The notes under the pieces: model-generated
Database searches by the model: none
Told to the model about the DNA's origin: nothing
What the model saw: only the letters and a program-made list of their open reading frames with translations
In this document: one piece after another, positions 42,701-49,200 of the stretch
Position numbering within the stretch: position 1 is the first letter of the stretch
Layout of the letters: the number at the start of each line of letters is the position of its first letter
Made by a program: the position numbers and the translations under genes
Assembly: GCA_013397935.1 (NCBI GenBank)
Contig: VZRN01011464.1
Location: forward strand, 2,339,939-2,403,938
DNA from: Dasyornis broadbenti
Lineage: Eukaryota > Chordata > Aves > Passeriformes > Dasyornithidae
DNA: 64,000 bases
Direction: 5' to 3'

Positions 42701-45700
42701 TGGTTTAATGAAAATTCAAATTATCATAGCAAGATAAGTATCTTATCCATTGCGAGAAAGCATCTGTCTGTATTCAGAAACAGCATCTCTATATTCAGAA
42801 ACAACACCACCTCAGCTTGTTCAGGAATTTCTACTAATTCTTCATCTCATGAACAATAGTCACAGCTTTCTCTTCCACTTCATGCTGCTCCTACCTCCAT
42901 CCTCCCCTTTTTCCCACATCCAAGTCTCTTGATTGCCTCAACAGTTGTTTTCCTTTCACTTCATTTTAGCGCCACCAGATTTTAAAAGAAAAATTAAGGA
43001 TTAACTACTTGCAGCTGTCTCATTGTTCATTCTAGCTCTATAAAGTATTTTTAATCTCTTCTTGCTAAACTCTTTTTAAGAGTGTGATTTCTATTATTCT
43101 TTGTGCATAGCCTAGAACAATGGAGTGCATTATTAATTAGCCCATGAGTAGCTATGTCAGCAGCACTATGGTATATATGTATTTTATGCATAGAGCCCAC
43201 ATTGCATATATACACATACATATGAATAGACACACATCAGAGAGACCAATTAGGTAGCTCAATAAATTTTAAGGACTGGAATTCAGGAACAGTTAATTTA
43301 TCCTAGTTTACTTCTGCTTTTTTCCTCTACATACCAATGACAGTACATTAATACGTTCACAGCATGTTAACGGGAATAGCTGTTAAATAATAAATGCTGT
43401 ACTATATGATTTTCAGTAGGTGCTTCAGCAATCAAACTCTGGGTGCTTAATTTCTAGCTCAGTTAGGAAAAATAACTACCTCTTATGCAACCGAGTAAAA
43501 TAATAGGCATTACCCAAGGAATAACAGAAACACCAAGATAAGCATCGCAGAGAATTATTGTTTGCTGTGCGGAATGTTGGAAACCCAATGCAAATCAACA
43601 CACCAGAAACTAGTGTATTCCTGTTTTATTTAAATCAATCCACCCTCAGGCAGCACAGCTCCTAGGTCTGTGCAAGAGAATCAGACAACCTATGGGCAGA
43701 GGCATGACAAAAAGAGACCCTGAAGTCATGCACTCTCAGAAACAGTCTGCAGTGTCATTAGATCAGATGCAACATGAAATCACATCCTACAGCTAAATTT
43801 CCAAATATTCACCACTAGCTTGGAGTAATATTCACCAGAAGAAAATCTCCAAAAACACTCAAGAATCAACAATCTTGCACATTTCACACTTTAAAATAAC
43901 ACTTAGCCAAACAGCCTAAAATTAAGAGAAATCCATATTTGAGGAAAAAACTCCAACATTTCATTTGGTCTGCCTACATATTACATATGTCATTTCCTAA
44001 ATATGAGAATCAGCTTTGACTACAGAAGGCTATTAAGCTCCCAAGCATAGAAAAACAGCCAAACCCAACAGCTACCATCCAGCTTTTCCACTTGCAAGGT
44101 ACCTTGATTGCCTTAATCTGTGCAAGCAATTGTTCAATTAAAAAAAGAAGTATGTAAAAATATGGTTAGGACTGCAAATACCCCTGTGAAATGTTTATAT
44201 TATCAGCACAGTCTGATTTATATTCTTAATTTTATATTTTATTAATCAAGTTTCTTAAATGTACTAAACCTCTTTGATAGTCATTTATCATCTAGGAAGA
44301 AAAATAAGGACTATCGCTGTTCACAGGCTTTCTTGTTTGAAAAACAGTTATTTTAACTAGAGAGCTACCAGTAACAATAAAATAGTACATATAGCAAACT
44401 GCAGCATTACCTTATTCCAGCTTGAAATGTATTCACATGATTTACATCTGGACAATACTATACCACCTGACTCATTATTCTGGATAAGACAACTATTTTA
44501 TCTCTCCACAACATGACCAAAATACATGAATTGCCCATAGAAATTATTTCCCCAATAATTGCACAAAAATTTCAGGCGTATAACATGTTTTTAGCTTCCT
44601 TTCAAAAATAAGTATTAATTTAATATTAAAGAAACATTAAGAATAACTGATGGGGGGGGCTTGTGTGCAAGTATTAGCTTTTCAAACAATCAAACTCTCT
44701 GAATGCAAAAGCTGATCACACATCTGTTAGAAGGGACTGCATTCATTAACGTCAGCTATCAATCAGTCACAGTAGAACTCTCCTTAAAACATGAAATGTG
44801 ATTTGCATAGAGCCCTGCTCACTGTTACTGAGCACTAGTTAACAAATCATTCCTTTCATTTCAAGCTACAGTACCTCATGAAATATTATCATTACTTAAG
44901 GCATAAGAGTATTTGGAATTAATTACGTTTTCTTACTTTGTGCTACATATGTGAAGATGGTAAGGCACTGGCACAGGTTGCCCGGAGAAGCTGTGGATGC
45001 CCCATCCCTGGAAGTGTTCAAGGCCAGGTTGGATGAGGCCCTCTGAGCAATCTGGGGCAGTGGAAGGTGTCCCTGCTCATGGCAGTGGGTTGGAACTGGA
45101 TGATCTTTATGGTCCTTTCCAACCCAAACCATTATGTGATTCTATGATATGCTATGCACCAATCCTGCAATCCTCCTTTTTTGTTTACAGTTCCTCAGTA
45201 ATCCTGAGGATTTTCACTAGTATTTTTACATTGACAAGGAACTACCTGAATGAGGTTGAAACCAGTGAAACTAGAAGACTGGATAGACTTACTGCATTAT
45301 GAAAAATATTTCTTAAAAATGACCTGAAGTTGAAAACATAGAGAATTTTATACTTGGATGCTAAACTTGGCATACTGAAATGACTAGGAACAGCTCACAT
45401 CTCCTGCTCTCCTGACTCTTACGAGTAAGTCATGACTCTCATTACATTTCATGGTGACTTTTATGCCACATTTTCAGATTCATAGTACTTTAAAAAAATA
45501 AGATACATGTCCTGGGCCTCACGCTTCAGGCAAAAAAAGCCCTCAAAAACGAAGCCTAAAGGATATGACACAGCAGAACACTAAGAAAAGGCCAAGAATA
45601 TTAATTTTCAGTGATACATAATTTGGAGGGATCAGTTACATGTAATGGAAATAAAGTAGAGTCCTCTGAATCAGTCAGAAACAAGTTAACTTGAAGAATA

Positions 45701-46281
45701 CACAAAGCAGCACCAGGCGAGGCGGGCACACTCCCAGCACAACACACCACCAGCACGGGAATGATGCTGCCAGACCCAATCTGCCAGCTCTGCACAGCAC
45801 AACAACACAGCACGCACACAAACCAGCTTGGGTTTGCAAAACAGTGAATTTCCAACACAGTTGTACATTTCCTCGTGCATAGCTGATCACCAAATTGCAG
45901 TTTCAGGTTGTCTGTGAAGTAAGCAAAGTAACCCTGCTTACATTCAGATTACATTCAGTTCTTGGATTTCAACCTTCAGTTCTGCTAAGACTAAAATTAT
46001 TTTCTTTAAAGGAAGCAGGCTTAGGTTTTTAATAAATTCCACAGCAACAAGAAGTGTTAGTGTAAATTCCATGACCTGAAACCTTGGTTACATTTTGCAG
46101 TAAAGCAAATAATAAAATAGAGGTTAGCCCAAGTCTATCATCTTTAAAGAACTTTGACTAATGTCATATTAAGTTTTAGATGACAATCACTGTCAGCATA
46201 ATCTTTCAATTACTACGTAGACAAAGAAATTTCATTCCAACTTACCGGATGCACGTCTGGTGAAGCGATTTACGGCTGGAG
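632..46281 (-). CDS. PRKAR2B: PRKAR2B, PKA type II-beta regulatory subunit, exons 2-11 (partial)
   Basis: Coding segments on the minus strand, in order: 46246-46281, 18537-18589, 17381-17464, 6608-6714, 5190-5343, 3875-3976, 3227-3301, 2405-2470, 2138-2276 and 632-765. Together they give 316 residues and a TGA stop, matching human RII-beta residues 103-418 with no indel. The protein is the regulatory subunit of the PKA holoenzyme. It is a dimer, tethered by AKAPs through an N-terminal domain that is encoded outside this window. Visible landmarks are the RRAS inhibitor/autophosphorylation site, the cassette FGELALMYNTPRAA of domain A, and FGELALVTNKPRAA of domain B. II-beta is preferred over II-alpha because the C-terminus reads LVALFGTNMDI and the linker contains AEAYNPDEEEDDAESR. 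All introns are GT-AG and no frame break was found, so the gene looks functional. Exon 1 lies upstream of base 64000. Confidence 0.97.
766..2137 (-). other. PRKAR2B intron 10
   Basis: 1372 nt. The donor on the gene strand is GTATTATCC after TTTAG; the acceptor is ttatcttAG. I see no repeat family and no coding signal. A 69-codon plus-strand frame at 1385-1594 looks like chance. Confidence 0.85.
2138..2276 (-). CDS. PRKAR2B: PRKAR2B exon 10 (cAMP domain B phosphate-binding cassette)
   Basis: Encodes residues 329-374 plus the first base of Val375. It reads GKQDLEENGAVEIARCSRGQ and then YFGELALVTNKPRAAS. Glu352 and Arg361 (human numbering), which contact the cAMP ribose and phosphate, are both present, so domain B should bind cAMP. 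The start chosen is GGT after ttcag, which keeps the length identical to human RII-beta. A second AG nine bases upstream, ending a good pyrimidine tract, would start the exon at 2285 and add Asp-Ile-Gln in frame. The donor is G|GTATTA. Confidence 0.95.
2277..2404 (-). other. PRKAR2B intron 9 (128 nt)
   Basis: A very short intron. The donor is AAG|GTAAAC. A long C/T tract on the gene strand (about 2340 to 2290) leads to two acceptor AGs, at 2287-2286 and 2278-2277. The intron has no stop in the exon 9 frame, but 128 is not a multiple of three, so retention would shift exon 10 and stop within a few codons. Confidence 0.9.
2405..2470 (-). CDS. PRKAR2B: PRKAR2B exon 9
   Basis: A 66-nt phase-0 exon encoding residues 307-328 (GDLADSFFIVESGEVRIIMT, then RK). 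It covers the early beta strands of cAMP domain B, with the conserved GD and SFFIVESGEV core. The acceptor is tttttcccttgggcAG with a strong pyrimidine run; the donor is AAG|GTAAAC. Human has GDSADSFF and EVKITMKRK, so the differences here are conservative. The exon is bounded by in-frame codons on both sides, and skipping it would be frame-neutral but would destroy the domain core. Confidence 0.96.
2471..3226 (-). other. PRKAR2B intron 8
   Basis: 756 nt. The donor is CAG|GTACAG. Near its 3' end a 15-bp sequence is duplicated (2500-2514 and 2520-2534), placing two identical GTTAC-type branchpoint candidates 30-65 nt from the acceptor. No interspersed repeat or gene was seen. Confidence 0.85.
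2500..2534. repeat. Two tandem copies of a 15-bp unit, period 20
   Basis: GTTTCATGGTAACAT occurs at 2500-2514 and again at 2520-2534, separated by GAAAT. It lies within the branchpoint zone of intron 8. It is a simple local duplication with no known family. Confidence 0.85.
3227..3301 (-). CDS. PRKAR2B: PRKAR2B exon 8
   Basis: A 75-nt phase-0 exon for residues 282-306. It begins MSERLKVVDVIGTKVYKDGE and ends QIIAQ. It spans the junction between cAMP domains A and B and the first strands of domain B. The first residue is Met where human has Phe and RII-alpha has Val, a variable position. The ATG is therefore an internal codon and not a start. The acceptor on the gene strand is tttttttaaatgaAG, with an interrupted pyrimidine tract; the donor is CAG|GTACAG. 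Confidence 0.96.
3302..3874 (-). other. PRKAR2B intron 7
   Basis: 573 nt, AT-rich, with donor GAA|GTAAGA. No repeat family, RNA gene or coding signal was recognised. A 71-codon minus-strand frame at 3345-3560 has no family resemblance that I recognise. Confidence 0.85.
3875..3976 (-). CDS. PRKAR2B: PRKAR2B exon 7
   Basis: A 102-nt phase-0 exon for residues 248-281. It reads DRVTFRRIIVKNNAKKRRMY followed by ESFIESLPFLKSLE. It encodes the C-helix region that ends domain A and links to domain B, part of the surface that rearranges when cAMP displaces the catalytic subunit. It is nearly identical to human, with Arg for Lys in KKRRM. The acceptor is gtgtttacAG; the donor is GAA|GTAAGA. The highly basic NNAKKRR stretch is characteristic of RII subunits. 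Confidence 0.97.
3977..5189 (-). other. PRKAR2B intron 6
   Basis: 1213 nt, donor TTG|GTAAGT. It contains short homopolymer runs (about 4969-4990 and 5095-5111). I recognised no interspersed repeat. Overlapping short frames at 4460-4802 look like chance. Confidence 0.85.
5190..5343 (-). CDS. PRKAR2B: PRKAR2B exon 6 (cAMP domain A phosphate-binding cassette)
   Basis: A 154-nt exon. The first base completes Arg196 (AG|A), followed by residues 197-247, beginning GTYDIYVKCDGVGRCVGTYD. The cassette FGELALMYNTPRAA retains Glu223 and Arg232, the cAMP contacts of domain A. The residue just before the cassette is Cys220 (TGT), where human RII-beta and most R subunits have Ser. The exon ends SIWGL with donor TTG|GTAAGT. 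The acceptor on the gene strand is tttattaacAG. The 5004-5447 open frame contains this exon, but its flanks are intron. Confidence 0.97.
5344..6607 (-). other. PRKAR2B intron 5
   Basis: 1264 nt. The donor is GACAG|GTGAAT. A decayed CR1 fragment occupies roughly 6211-6515, so it starts within about 95 nt of the donor. The rest (5344-6210) is AT-rich with no recognised feature. Confidence 0.85.
6211..6515 (-). mobile_element. Diverged CR1 LINE 3' fragment
   Basis: The plus strand carries the reverse complement of a CR1 3' end: a block on gatcatctagttt, then a section about chest-high in the consensus reading as an arginine/lysine-rich C-terminal RT tail. Minus-strand peptide traces such as LPREWSSTGKDFLERR match the degenerate end of CR1 ORF2 (consensus recalled from memory). 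It is old, with many substitutions and several frame breaks. It has the same orientation as PRKAR2B. Confidence 0.75.
6608..6714 (-). CDS. PRKAR2B: PRKAR2B exon 5
   Basis: A 107-nt exon for residues 161-195 plus the first two bases (AG) of Arg196. It starts EQMSQVLDAMFEKMVEGGEH and ends VIDQGDDGDNFYVID. It forms the first part of cAMP domain A, with the GDDGDNFYVID turn conserved in RII. The acceptor is cttttaaacAG; the donor is AG|GTGAAT. The human version has LVKDGEH where this one has MVEGGEH. Exon 5 plus exon 6 is 261 nt, a multiple of three, although neither alone is. Confidence 0.97.
6715..9269 (-). other. PRKAR2B intron 4, 3'-proximal part
   Basis: Single-copy-looking AT-rich intron sequence. 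Two overlapping plus-strand frames at 7862-8204 are short and lack any family motif. Nothing else was recognised. Confidence 0.7.
9270..10165 (-). mobile_element. CR1 LINE ORF2 fragment (endonuclease and start of RT)
   Basis: Read on the minus strand, it begins with a degenerate endonuclease: an LIGITGAWWD-like trace near 10150, then QIGAASHSQ and NICQRDNTAGHRQSQGFLEC within 9779-10096. It continues with SSVFTSKCCSHTAQV at about 9600 and the RT N-terminus (MGPHEIHPRVLRELPKEVAK, then ITPIFKKGNKKGPGNYRPVS) at 9276-9458. These match CR1 ORF2 order (recalled from memory). It is broken by frameshifts and internal deletions, truncated at both ends and not functional. It lies in intron 4 in the same orientation as the host gene. 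Confidence 0.88.
10208..10432 (-). other. Unassigned 75-codon open stretch, possibly repeat-derived
   Basis: Stop-free on the minus strand from 10432 down to 10208, after a TGA at 10435-10433. It has no ATG at its head. The translation (for example YYFEIKHHASGGQYFVIQSL) has a protein-like composition but I recognise no family. It lies directly 5' of the CR1 fragment in the element's orientation, so it may be part of the same or another retroelement. It could equally be chance. Confidence 0.3.
10433..12115 (-). other. PRKAR2B intron 4, middle part
   Basis: AT-rich intron sequence. I recognised no repeat family, RNA gene or coding region. A poly-A run occurs at about 12002-12012. Confidence 0.7.
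12116..12592 (-). mobile_element. CR1 LINE 3' end (5'-truncated)
   Basis: The plus strand starts with TAGAATCACGG, the reverse complement of the CR1 3' terminus. It runs through the classic CR1 3' block to ACACTGCAGCATCC. The minus strand retains a 145-codon open frame (12578-12141) with RT C-terminal signatures: GLEHKSDEQLRKLGLFS, ITSNRTRGNGLKLTQGRFRL and SPSLEVFKR. It is a typical severely 5'-truncated avian CR1 copy and moderately young, because the frame is still open. Confidence 0.93.
12708..12753. repeat. (AT)18 microsatellite followed by (G)10
   Basis: An uninterrupted AT dinucleotide run (12708-12743) abuts ten G residues (12744-12753). A shorter broken AT tract precedes it (12660-12690). 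It is likely length-variable and a possible assembly or sequencing weak point. Confidence 0.95.
12754..17380 (-). other. PRKAR2B intron 4, 5'-proximal part
   Basis: AT-rich intron. Opposing frames at 13429-13798 (102 and 114 codons) overlap each other and look like chance. The motif ATTAATG recurs four times at roughly 20-nt spacing between 17126 and 17190. The donor at the gene-side end is CCG|GTAAGA. No repeat family or RNA gene was recognised. Confidence 0.7.
17381..17464 (-). CDS. PRKAR2B: PRKAR2B exon 4
   Basis: An 84-nt phase-0 exon for residues 133-160. It starts [20 protein letters not shown] and ends LLFKNLDP. It encodes the end of the linker after the inhibitor site and the first helices (N3A-type) of cAMP domain A. 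The residues match human over the whole exon as far as I recall the human sequence. The acceptor on the gene strand is tccctcAG; the donor is CCG|GTAAGA. It is isolated by a 10.7 kb intron downstream and a 1.07 kb intron upstream. Confidence 0.97.
17465..18536 (-). other. PRKAR2B intron 3
   Basis: 1072 nt, AT-rich, with an unusual donor GTACTT after AGG. I recognised no repeats, RNA genes or coding signal. Confidence 0.85.
18537..18589 (-). CDS. PRKAR2B: PRKAR2B exon 3
   Basis: A 53-nt exon. TG completes Val115, followed by residues 116-132 (CAEAYNPDEEEDDAESR). This is the acidic linker immediately after the RRAS(V) inhibitor site, and its CAEAYNPDEEEDDAESR sequence is diagnostic of RII-beta. 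The acceptor is cttttatttcAG, which is good. The donor is AGG|GTACTT, which departs from consensus at +4 and +5. Its length is not a multiple of three, so skipping would shift the frame. Confidence 0.96.
18590..19044 (-). other. PRKAR2B intron 2, 3' end
   Basis: Intron sequence between exon 3 and the old LINE. It contains a short (GGTT)n run at about 18976-18994. Nothing else was recognised. Confidence 0.75.
19045..21110 (-). mobile_element. Old CR1-like LINE with endonuclease and RT relics
   Basis: Read on the minus strand, the order fits a CR1/L3-type ORF2. A degenerate YRPP-like endonuclease site (ALHKPPN) is near 20975-20950. An RT core at 19653-20141 contains CKYLQENN, YLISCYKRLKLVDERKGADA and INKLGN. 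A KFAVVK trace (equivalent to KFADDTK) is near 19530. An AVAKKA trace is near 19300, and ELELFSLESK is near 19080. The plus strand shows matching phrases such as ACAAATCCATGCTGATTGCT. It is strongly diverged, with multiple stops. It is longer and clearly older than the other CR1 copies here. The boundaries are approximate. Family naming is from memory of conserved RT motifs. Confidence 0.75.
21111..30227 (-). other. PRKAR2B intron 2, unique-looking stretch
   Basis: About 9 kb of AT-rich intron. A 116-codon plus frame (24374-24724) and a 107-codon plus frame (28442-28765) have no family features and no coding context. I recognised no repeat family, tRNA or other RNA gene. Poly-T at 22504-22514 and poly-A at 25312-25324 are the only low-complexity tracts noted. 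Confidence 0.65.
30228..30705 (-). mobile_element. CR1 LINE 3' end (5'-truncated)
   Basis: The plus strand begins CAGAACCAGTTAGGTTGGG, the reverse complement of a CR1 3' terminus. It continues through AGATCATCAAGTCCAACCTC to CTCTGGACACACTGCAGCAT. The minus-strand frame is broken into overlapping pieces (30037-30520). It has the same orientation as the host gene and is a typical short CR1 insertion. Confidence 0.9.
30706..33332 (-). other. PRKAR2B intron 2 segment
   Basis: About 2.6 kb between two CR1 copies. An A/T low-complexity patch lies at about 32229-32280. No gene or RNA was recognised; short frames here appear random. Confidence 0.65.
33333..33822 (-). mobile_element. CR1 LINE 3' end (5'-truncated)
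   Basis: The plus strand starts AGAATCGTAGAATCATTAAG (CR1 3' terminus, reverse complement) and ends with GTGAGGGGCCCAAAACTGAA and GCCAGTGCCAAATA. The minus strand shows RT tail traces: LRYIQRRATNRGKGLEHKSD, LLSLEKRRLG, KEWLMKLWNRLHREVVES. The copy is frame-broken. It is slightly longer at its 5' side than the 30.2 kb copy and has the same orientation as the gene. Confidence 0.92.
33823..38467 (-). other. PRKAR2B intron 2 segment
   Basis: AT-rich intron with a poly-T run at 33875-33889. Several 60-90 codon frames on both strands have no recognisable family. No RNA gene was seen. Confidence 0.65.
38468..38539 (-). other. GC-rich exon-like segment with consensus splice borders
   Basis: On the gene strand, 72 nt lie between a CCTGCAG acceptor and a CTGG|GTGAGT donor. 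They sit inside a GC-rich island (about 38345-38540) in an AT-rich intron. The segment is stop-free in the frame set by exon 2 and, being 72 nt, would return to the frame of exon 3. The predicted insert would carry a hydrophobic MPLFGNILFGIML core. The pyrimidine tract upstream is weak. There is no homology I recognise, so this is a candidate only. Confidence 0.25.
38540..40394 (-). other. PRKAR2B intron 2 segment
   Basis: AT-rich intron sequence with no recognised repeats or genes. A 165-codon plus frame begins at 40085 and runs into the adjacent CR1; it is treated as chance plus repeat. Confidence 0.65.
40395..41022 (+). mobile_element. CR1 LINE fragment, plus strand
   Basis: Plus-strand CR1 sequence running from the RT-distal block (GCAGCCAGGAGGGCCAAGTG, then CTGGGGTGCATCAGGCACAG) through GAATGTCCAGAGGAGGGCTA and GAGACTGAGGGGAAACCTCA to a decayed 3' end near TTCTATGG. 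It is opposite in orientation to PRKAR2B. It extends further 5' than most copies here and has no intact frame. Confidence 0.92.
41023..44952 (-). other. PRKAR2B intron 2 segment
   Basis: AT-rich intron. It contains a perfect 12-bp inverted repeat at 41469-41506 and a G8 run at 44652-44659. No genes or repeat families were recognised. Confidence 0.65.
41469..41506. repeat. Perfect 12-bp inverted repeat, 14-nt loop
   Basis: AACCAGTAATTC (41469-41480) and GAATTACTGGTT (41495-41506) are exact reverse complements around a 14-nt spacer, which itself holds TTCTT-G-AAGAA. It could form a short hairpin in either strand's RNA. The length is below that of a usual microRNA precursor. Confidence 0.9.
44953..45149 (+). 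mobile_element. CR1 LINE extreme 3' end, plus strand
   Basis: About 200 bp of CR1 3' sequence: AAGGCACTGGCACAGGTTGC, CTGGAAGTGTTCAAGGCCAG, GGAACTGGATGATCTTTATG and GGTCCTTTCCAACCCAAACC, ending in the 3' terminal repeat TGATTCTATGAT. It is well preserved, 5'-truncated and opposite to PRKAR2B. Confidence 0.95.
45150..46245 (-). other. PRKAR2B intron 2, 5' end
   Basis: Intron sequence next to exon 2. A GC-richer, CA-rich patch at about 45700-45830 gives several overlapping frames on both strands; none looks coding. The intron donor is TCCG|GTAAGT at 46245. Confidence 0.75.
46246..46281 (-). CDS. PRKAR2B: PRKAR2B exon 2 (inhibitor/autophosphorylation site)
   Basis: A 36-nt exon. CT completes Ala103, then PAVNRFTRRAS (104-114), and the final G begins Val115. 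RRAS is the site that occupies the PKA catalytic cleft and is autophosphorylated in type II holoenzymes (Ser114 in human RII-beta). The acceptor on the gene strand is gtattttctttcAG; the donor is G|GTAAGT. Both are strong. Human reads APVINRF here, so PAVNRF is a small change just before the site. The exon is symmetric (phase 1 at both ends) and flanked by introns of 27.7 kb and more than 17.7 kb. Confidence 0.95.
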
Positions 46282-49200
46282 CTGAAAGAAAATACATTTT
46301 GATTAAACTTGTAGCACTCTAACATTCTTTAAATGTAACAATGTTATACTTCATTCGCACTGTGACAACTACAAACACCTGATAAGTATTATTTTTGTAT
46401 CTTTATAGGAACCCATTCGTATACACCTTAACTTTTAAGTAGCTTTGCAAGAGATGGTACATAGTAACTAGAAAGCTTTCAAGAACATTTTCAGCTTTAT
46501 AAGTGTTACTGTTACTTACTGCTGTTCATGACCGCATGTGAAACATTTAGATCTGCATTTCCATTATTTATTGAGTGCAGAGAAATCGGCATGTTGCAAA
46601 CAATAATGCAAGCAGGGATTAAAAAAATATGTTAAAAAAATTTACTTCACTTTACAAAATATACCTATTAGAAATCTGGCACTAAAGATACTCCTGTAGA
46701 GAAAAAGACTAATTTGTAATCCCATTAAAAGATCAACTTTTGCTTTGACTAACCTTTAAAACTCCTTGGGTAAGTCAATAACAAGGCCAACCCCCACCAA
46801 AACCCCAGTGCAAATGTTTTATAGTGCCATCCTGGCATATCTCCAACTGCATGCTGCAAACATTTGTAATCAGACTCCTGTTGTTTCCAACTGGGAGAGA
46901 TTGCAAAATACAACTTAAAACACATGCCTTTGCCTCTATTTCATTTCTAGGTTTACCAGCTGCTTTAAGAGTTACTAGAGATAAAACAGACAAATAGTTT
47001 TATGTTTTGCCTTCCATATACAACCTTCAGATTTCTCCTAATTAGTAAAAAACACTGGTCTTGAACTCTTCTTTCATGTGATGTATTAGCTGCTGGAATA
47101 AACAGCAAGAAGAAAATCTGAATGACCTAATTTCAAATGTGGGCAGCAGCTACATTAAAAATGTATGCTCTTACAGTGCTTATTAATATTCAACCTTAAA
47201 AACTGTTTTTCATGTTTACACAAAACTGAAAAATATTGAACTTCTTTATTTTATGCCATTTAATCTTACATGGGAGATATGCATCATGCCTTGAACAAAG
47301 AGAAAAGAATTGCTGAGAAAACAGAAGAGACAACAACAGCCCGAGATGCAAACTGACTTCTTATTCCTTTGGGGACAAAAAAACCCAGAGCAAAGCTACA
47401 ATTTCTGAACCACAGTCACAGATGGTTTGTGCAAGCACATACAGGAGTGACAAGTTCAAGTGGCAAAAAAATACACTGGGAAACCCGACTACAGAGGTTT
47501 AGAGTGCTAGTCGCGAGGAGGAAAACTCTGGAGAATAAGCTGTTACAAACTCCAAACATATATGTATATGGAGAAGAATAAGGGTAACATAACCAGCAAA
47601 GTTACTTTGAAACATGAATTCTAATTCCCCCCAACAATTTTTCTTTTAAATAAAAAGCCAAAAAATGTGGATACATTTTTATCAAAGCAGACACCATATT
47701 TTATGCAACCACTGTTTTGTAATATGGGGGCTGTTTGATTCCTCAAAACTACTTATTTTGTCACTACTGTTACAGGCCAAATTCATTTCAGGACATCAGT
47801 CCTGACTGTCACCATCAGACAGCTGAGCTGTTTCCTCAAGCATGTAAATTTGTAGCAGGTCTTAGCAGATGTGCTCATACTAAAAAATACAACTTTGGAA
47901 TCTGACATCTTTCTAACAAGAAAGCATAACAGAACGTTTCACTCCCATTCAAAAGCTTTCCCCAAACTTAGAGAAGGAGGGCTTTGGCTGTCAGTTTTGT
48001 ACATAACCTGTAGATATAAAGATTTAGCTCCTCTAGACAGCTACCTCAGCACATTTTACAAAGAAAACCAAATGAAAAACAAAAGAACATGCAGCACAAA
48101 ACCAACAATTTGAAACAAGTTACAGGGACTCAAAGAAAAAAGTTATTTTTCAGCTTCATAACTCTAAATTCACTCTTTTATTCGGCTGCAAGAAGCTTAT
48201 GCAATAGATTTTACAAATTATTTACTGTTAGGGGAAAAAAGAAGAAGAAAAAAGTAGCAAGAATGCCAGAACCTTGATCAACAACTATTTTTGAGCTTAT
48301 GTGAATAATCAGTGTTTCAGCAGCAGCCAGACAAAGCCTTCCTGCCCAGACTGGGATTTCATGGAGGTCACCCAAATGTGTTATTGGCAGATTTAAAAGC
48401 AGCACCCACAGTTCTTTCTTATGGAGCAAGTCAAACTACTCTCTATTTCTCTGGTAGCAAATCACAATATACTTTTATTGTCCAGAAATATGGAAGTGTT
48501 AGCATACAAGAAAGTCTCAGATAAAATTAAGCCCTATAGGAATTTAGCACTGTTTTCAGTACAAAATAGATGTTTGGTCAACCAGGTGACTGCAATGCCT
48601 GGCAGGATAAGCATAGTATGGTGGGCAAAAGAAAGTCTAAGATGCATTTTGCTTGAGGCATAAAACAAATACTAAATTATCTTTCAAACATGTCAGGAGC
48701 TGAAAGTCTTGGCTCGGAAACAAGGGACAAGTCAATGGCAGAAATATTCAATGATGGATATTAAATGCTCCTCCTGAAGTCACACAGCATCAGGAACAGC
48801 AGAGAGATTCCCAGGGAAGAAACACTACTCATTCTGCCTGTGATTATCATCTTCCCTGGATATCTATTTTTAGCCACCATCCTTCTGAGTTCTGAGTTAG
48901 GCTGACTCTTAGGTTTGGACTGAGATGACTGTCCTGATTCACATGGCTCTAGTGAAAGTGGCACCCAGAGAGACAGGGACGCCAAGAGACAGTCTTGGCA
49001 TCCAGGTCGAATTATGAGAACAGCTTTGAAATCCCACTCACAGGACACAGGAATGTGGCACTTAAATGCACAGGTTCAAGCCCCAAGCTACACACACATA
49101 GAAGTGGTGCTTCGGCATTGTGCTTCCCACTCCGCTGCTTCAGCTGCTTCCCAACACCCTGCTCCCCTCTCTCCTCTCAGCCACGTCCACAAGCAGGTTC

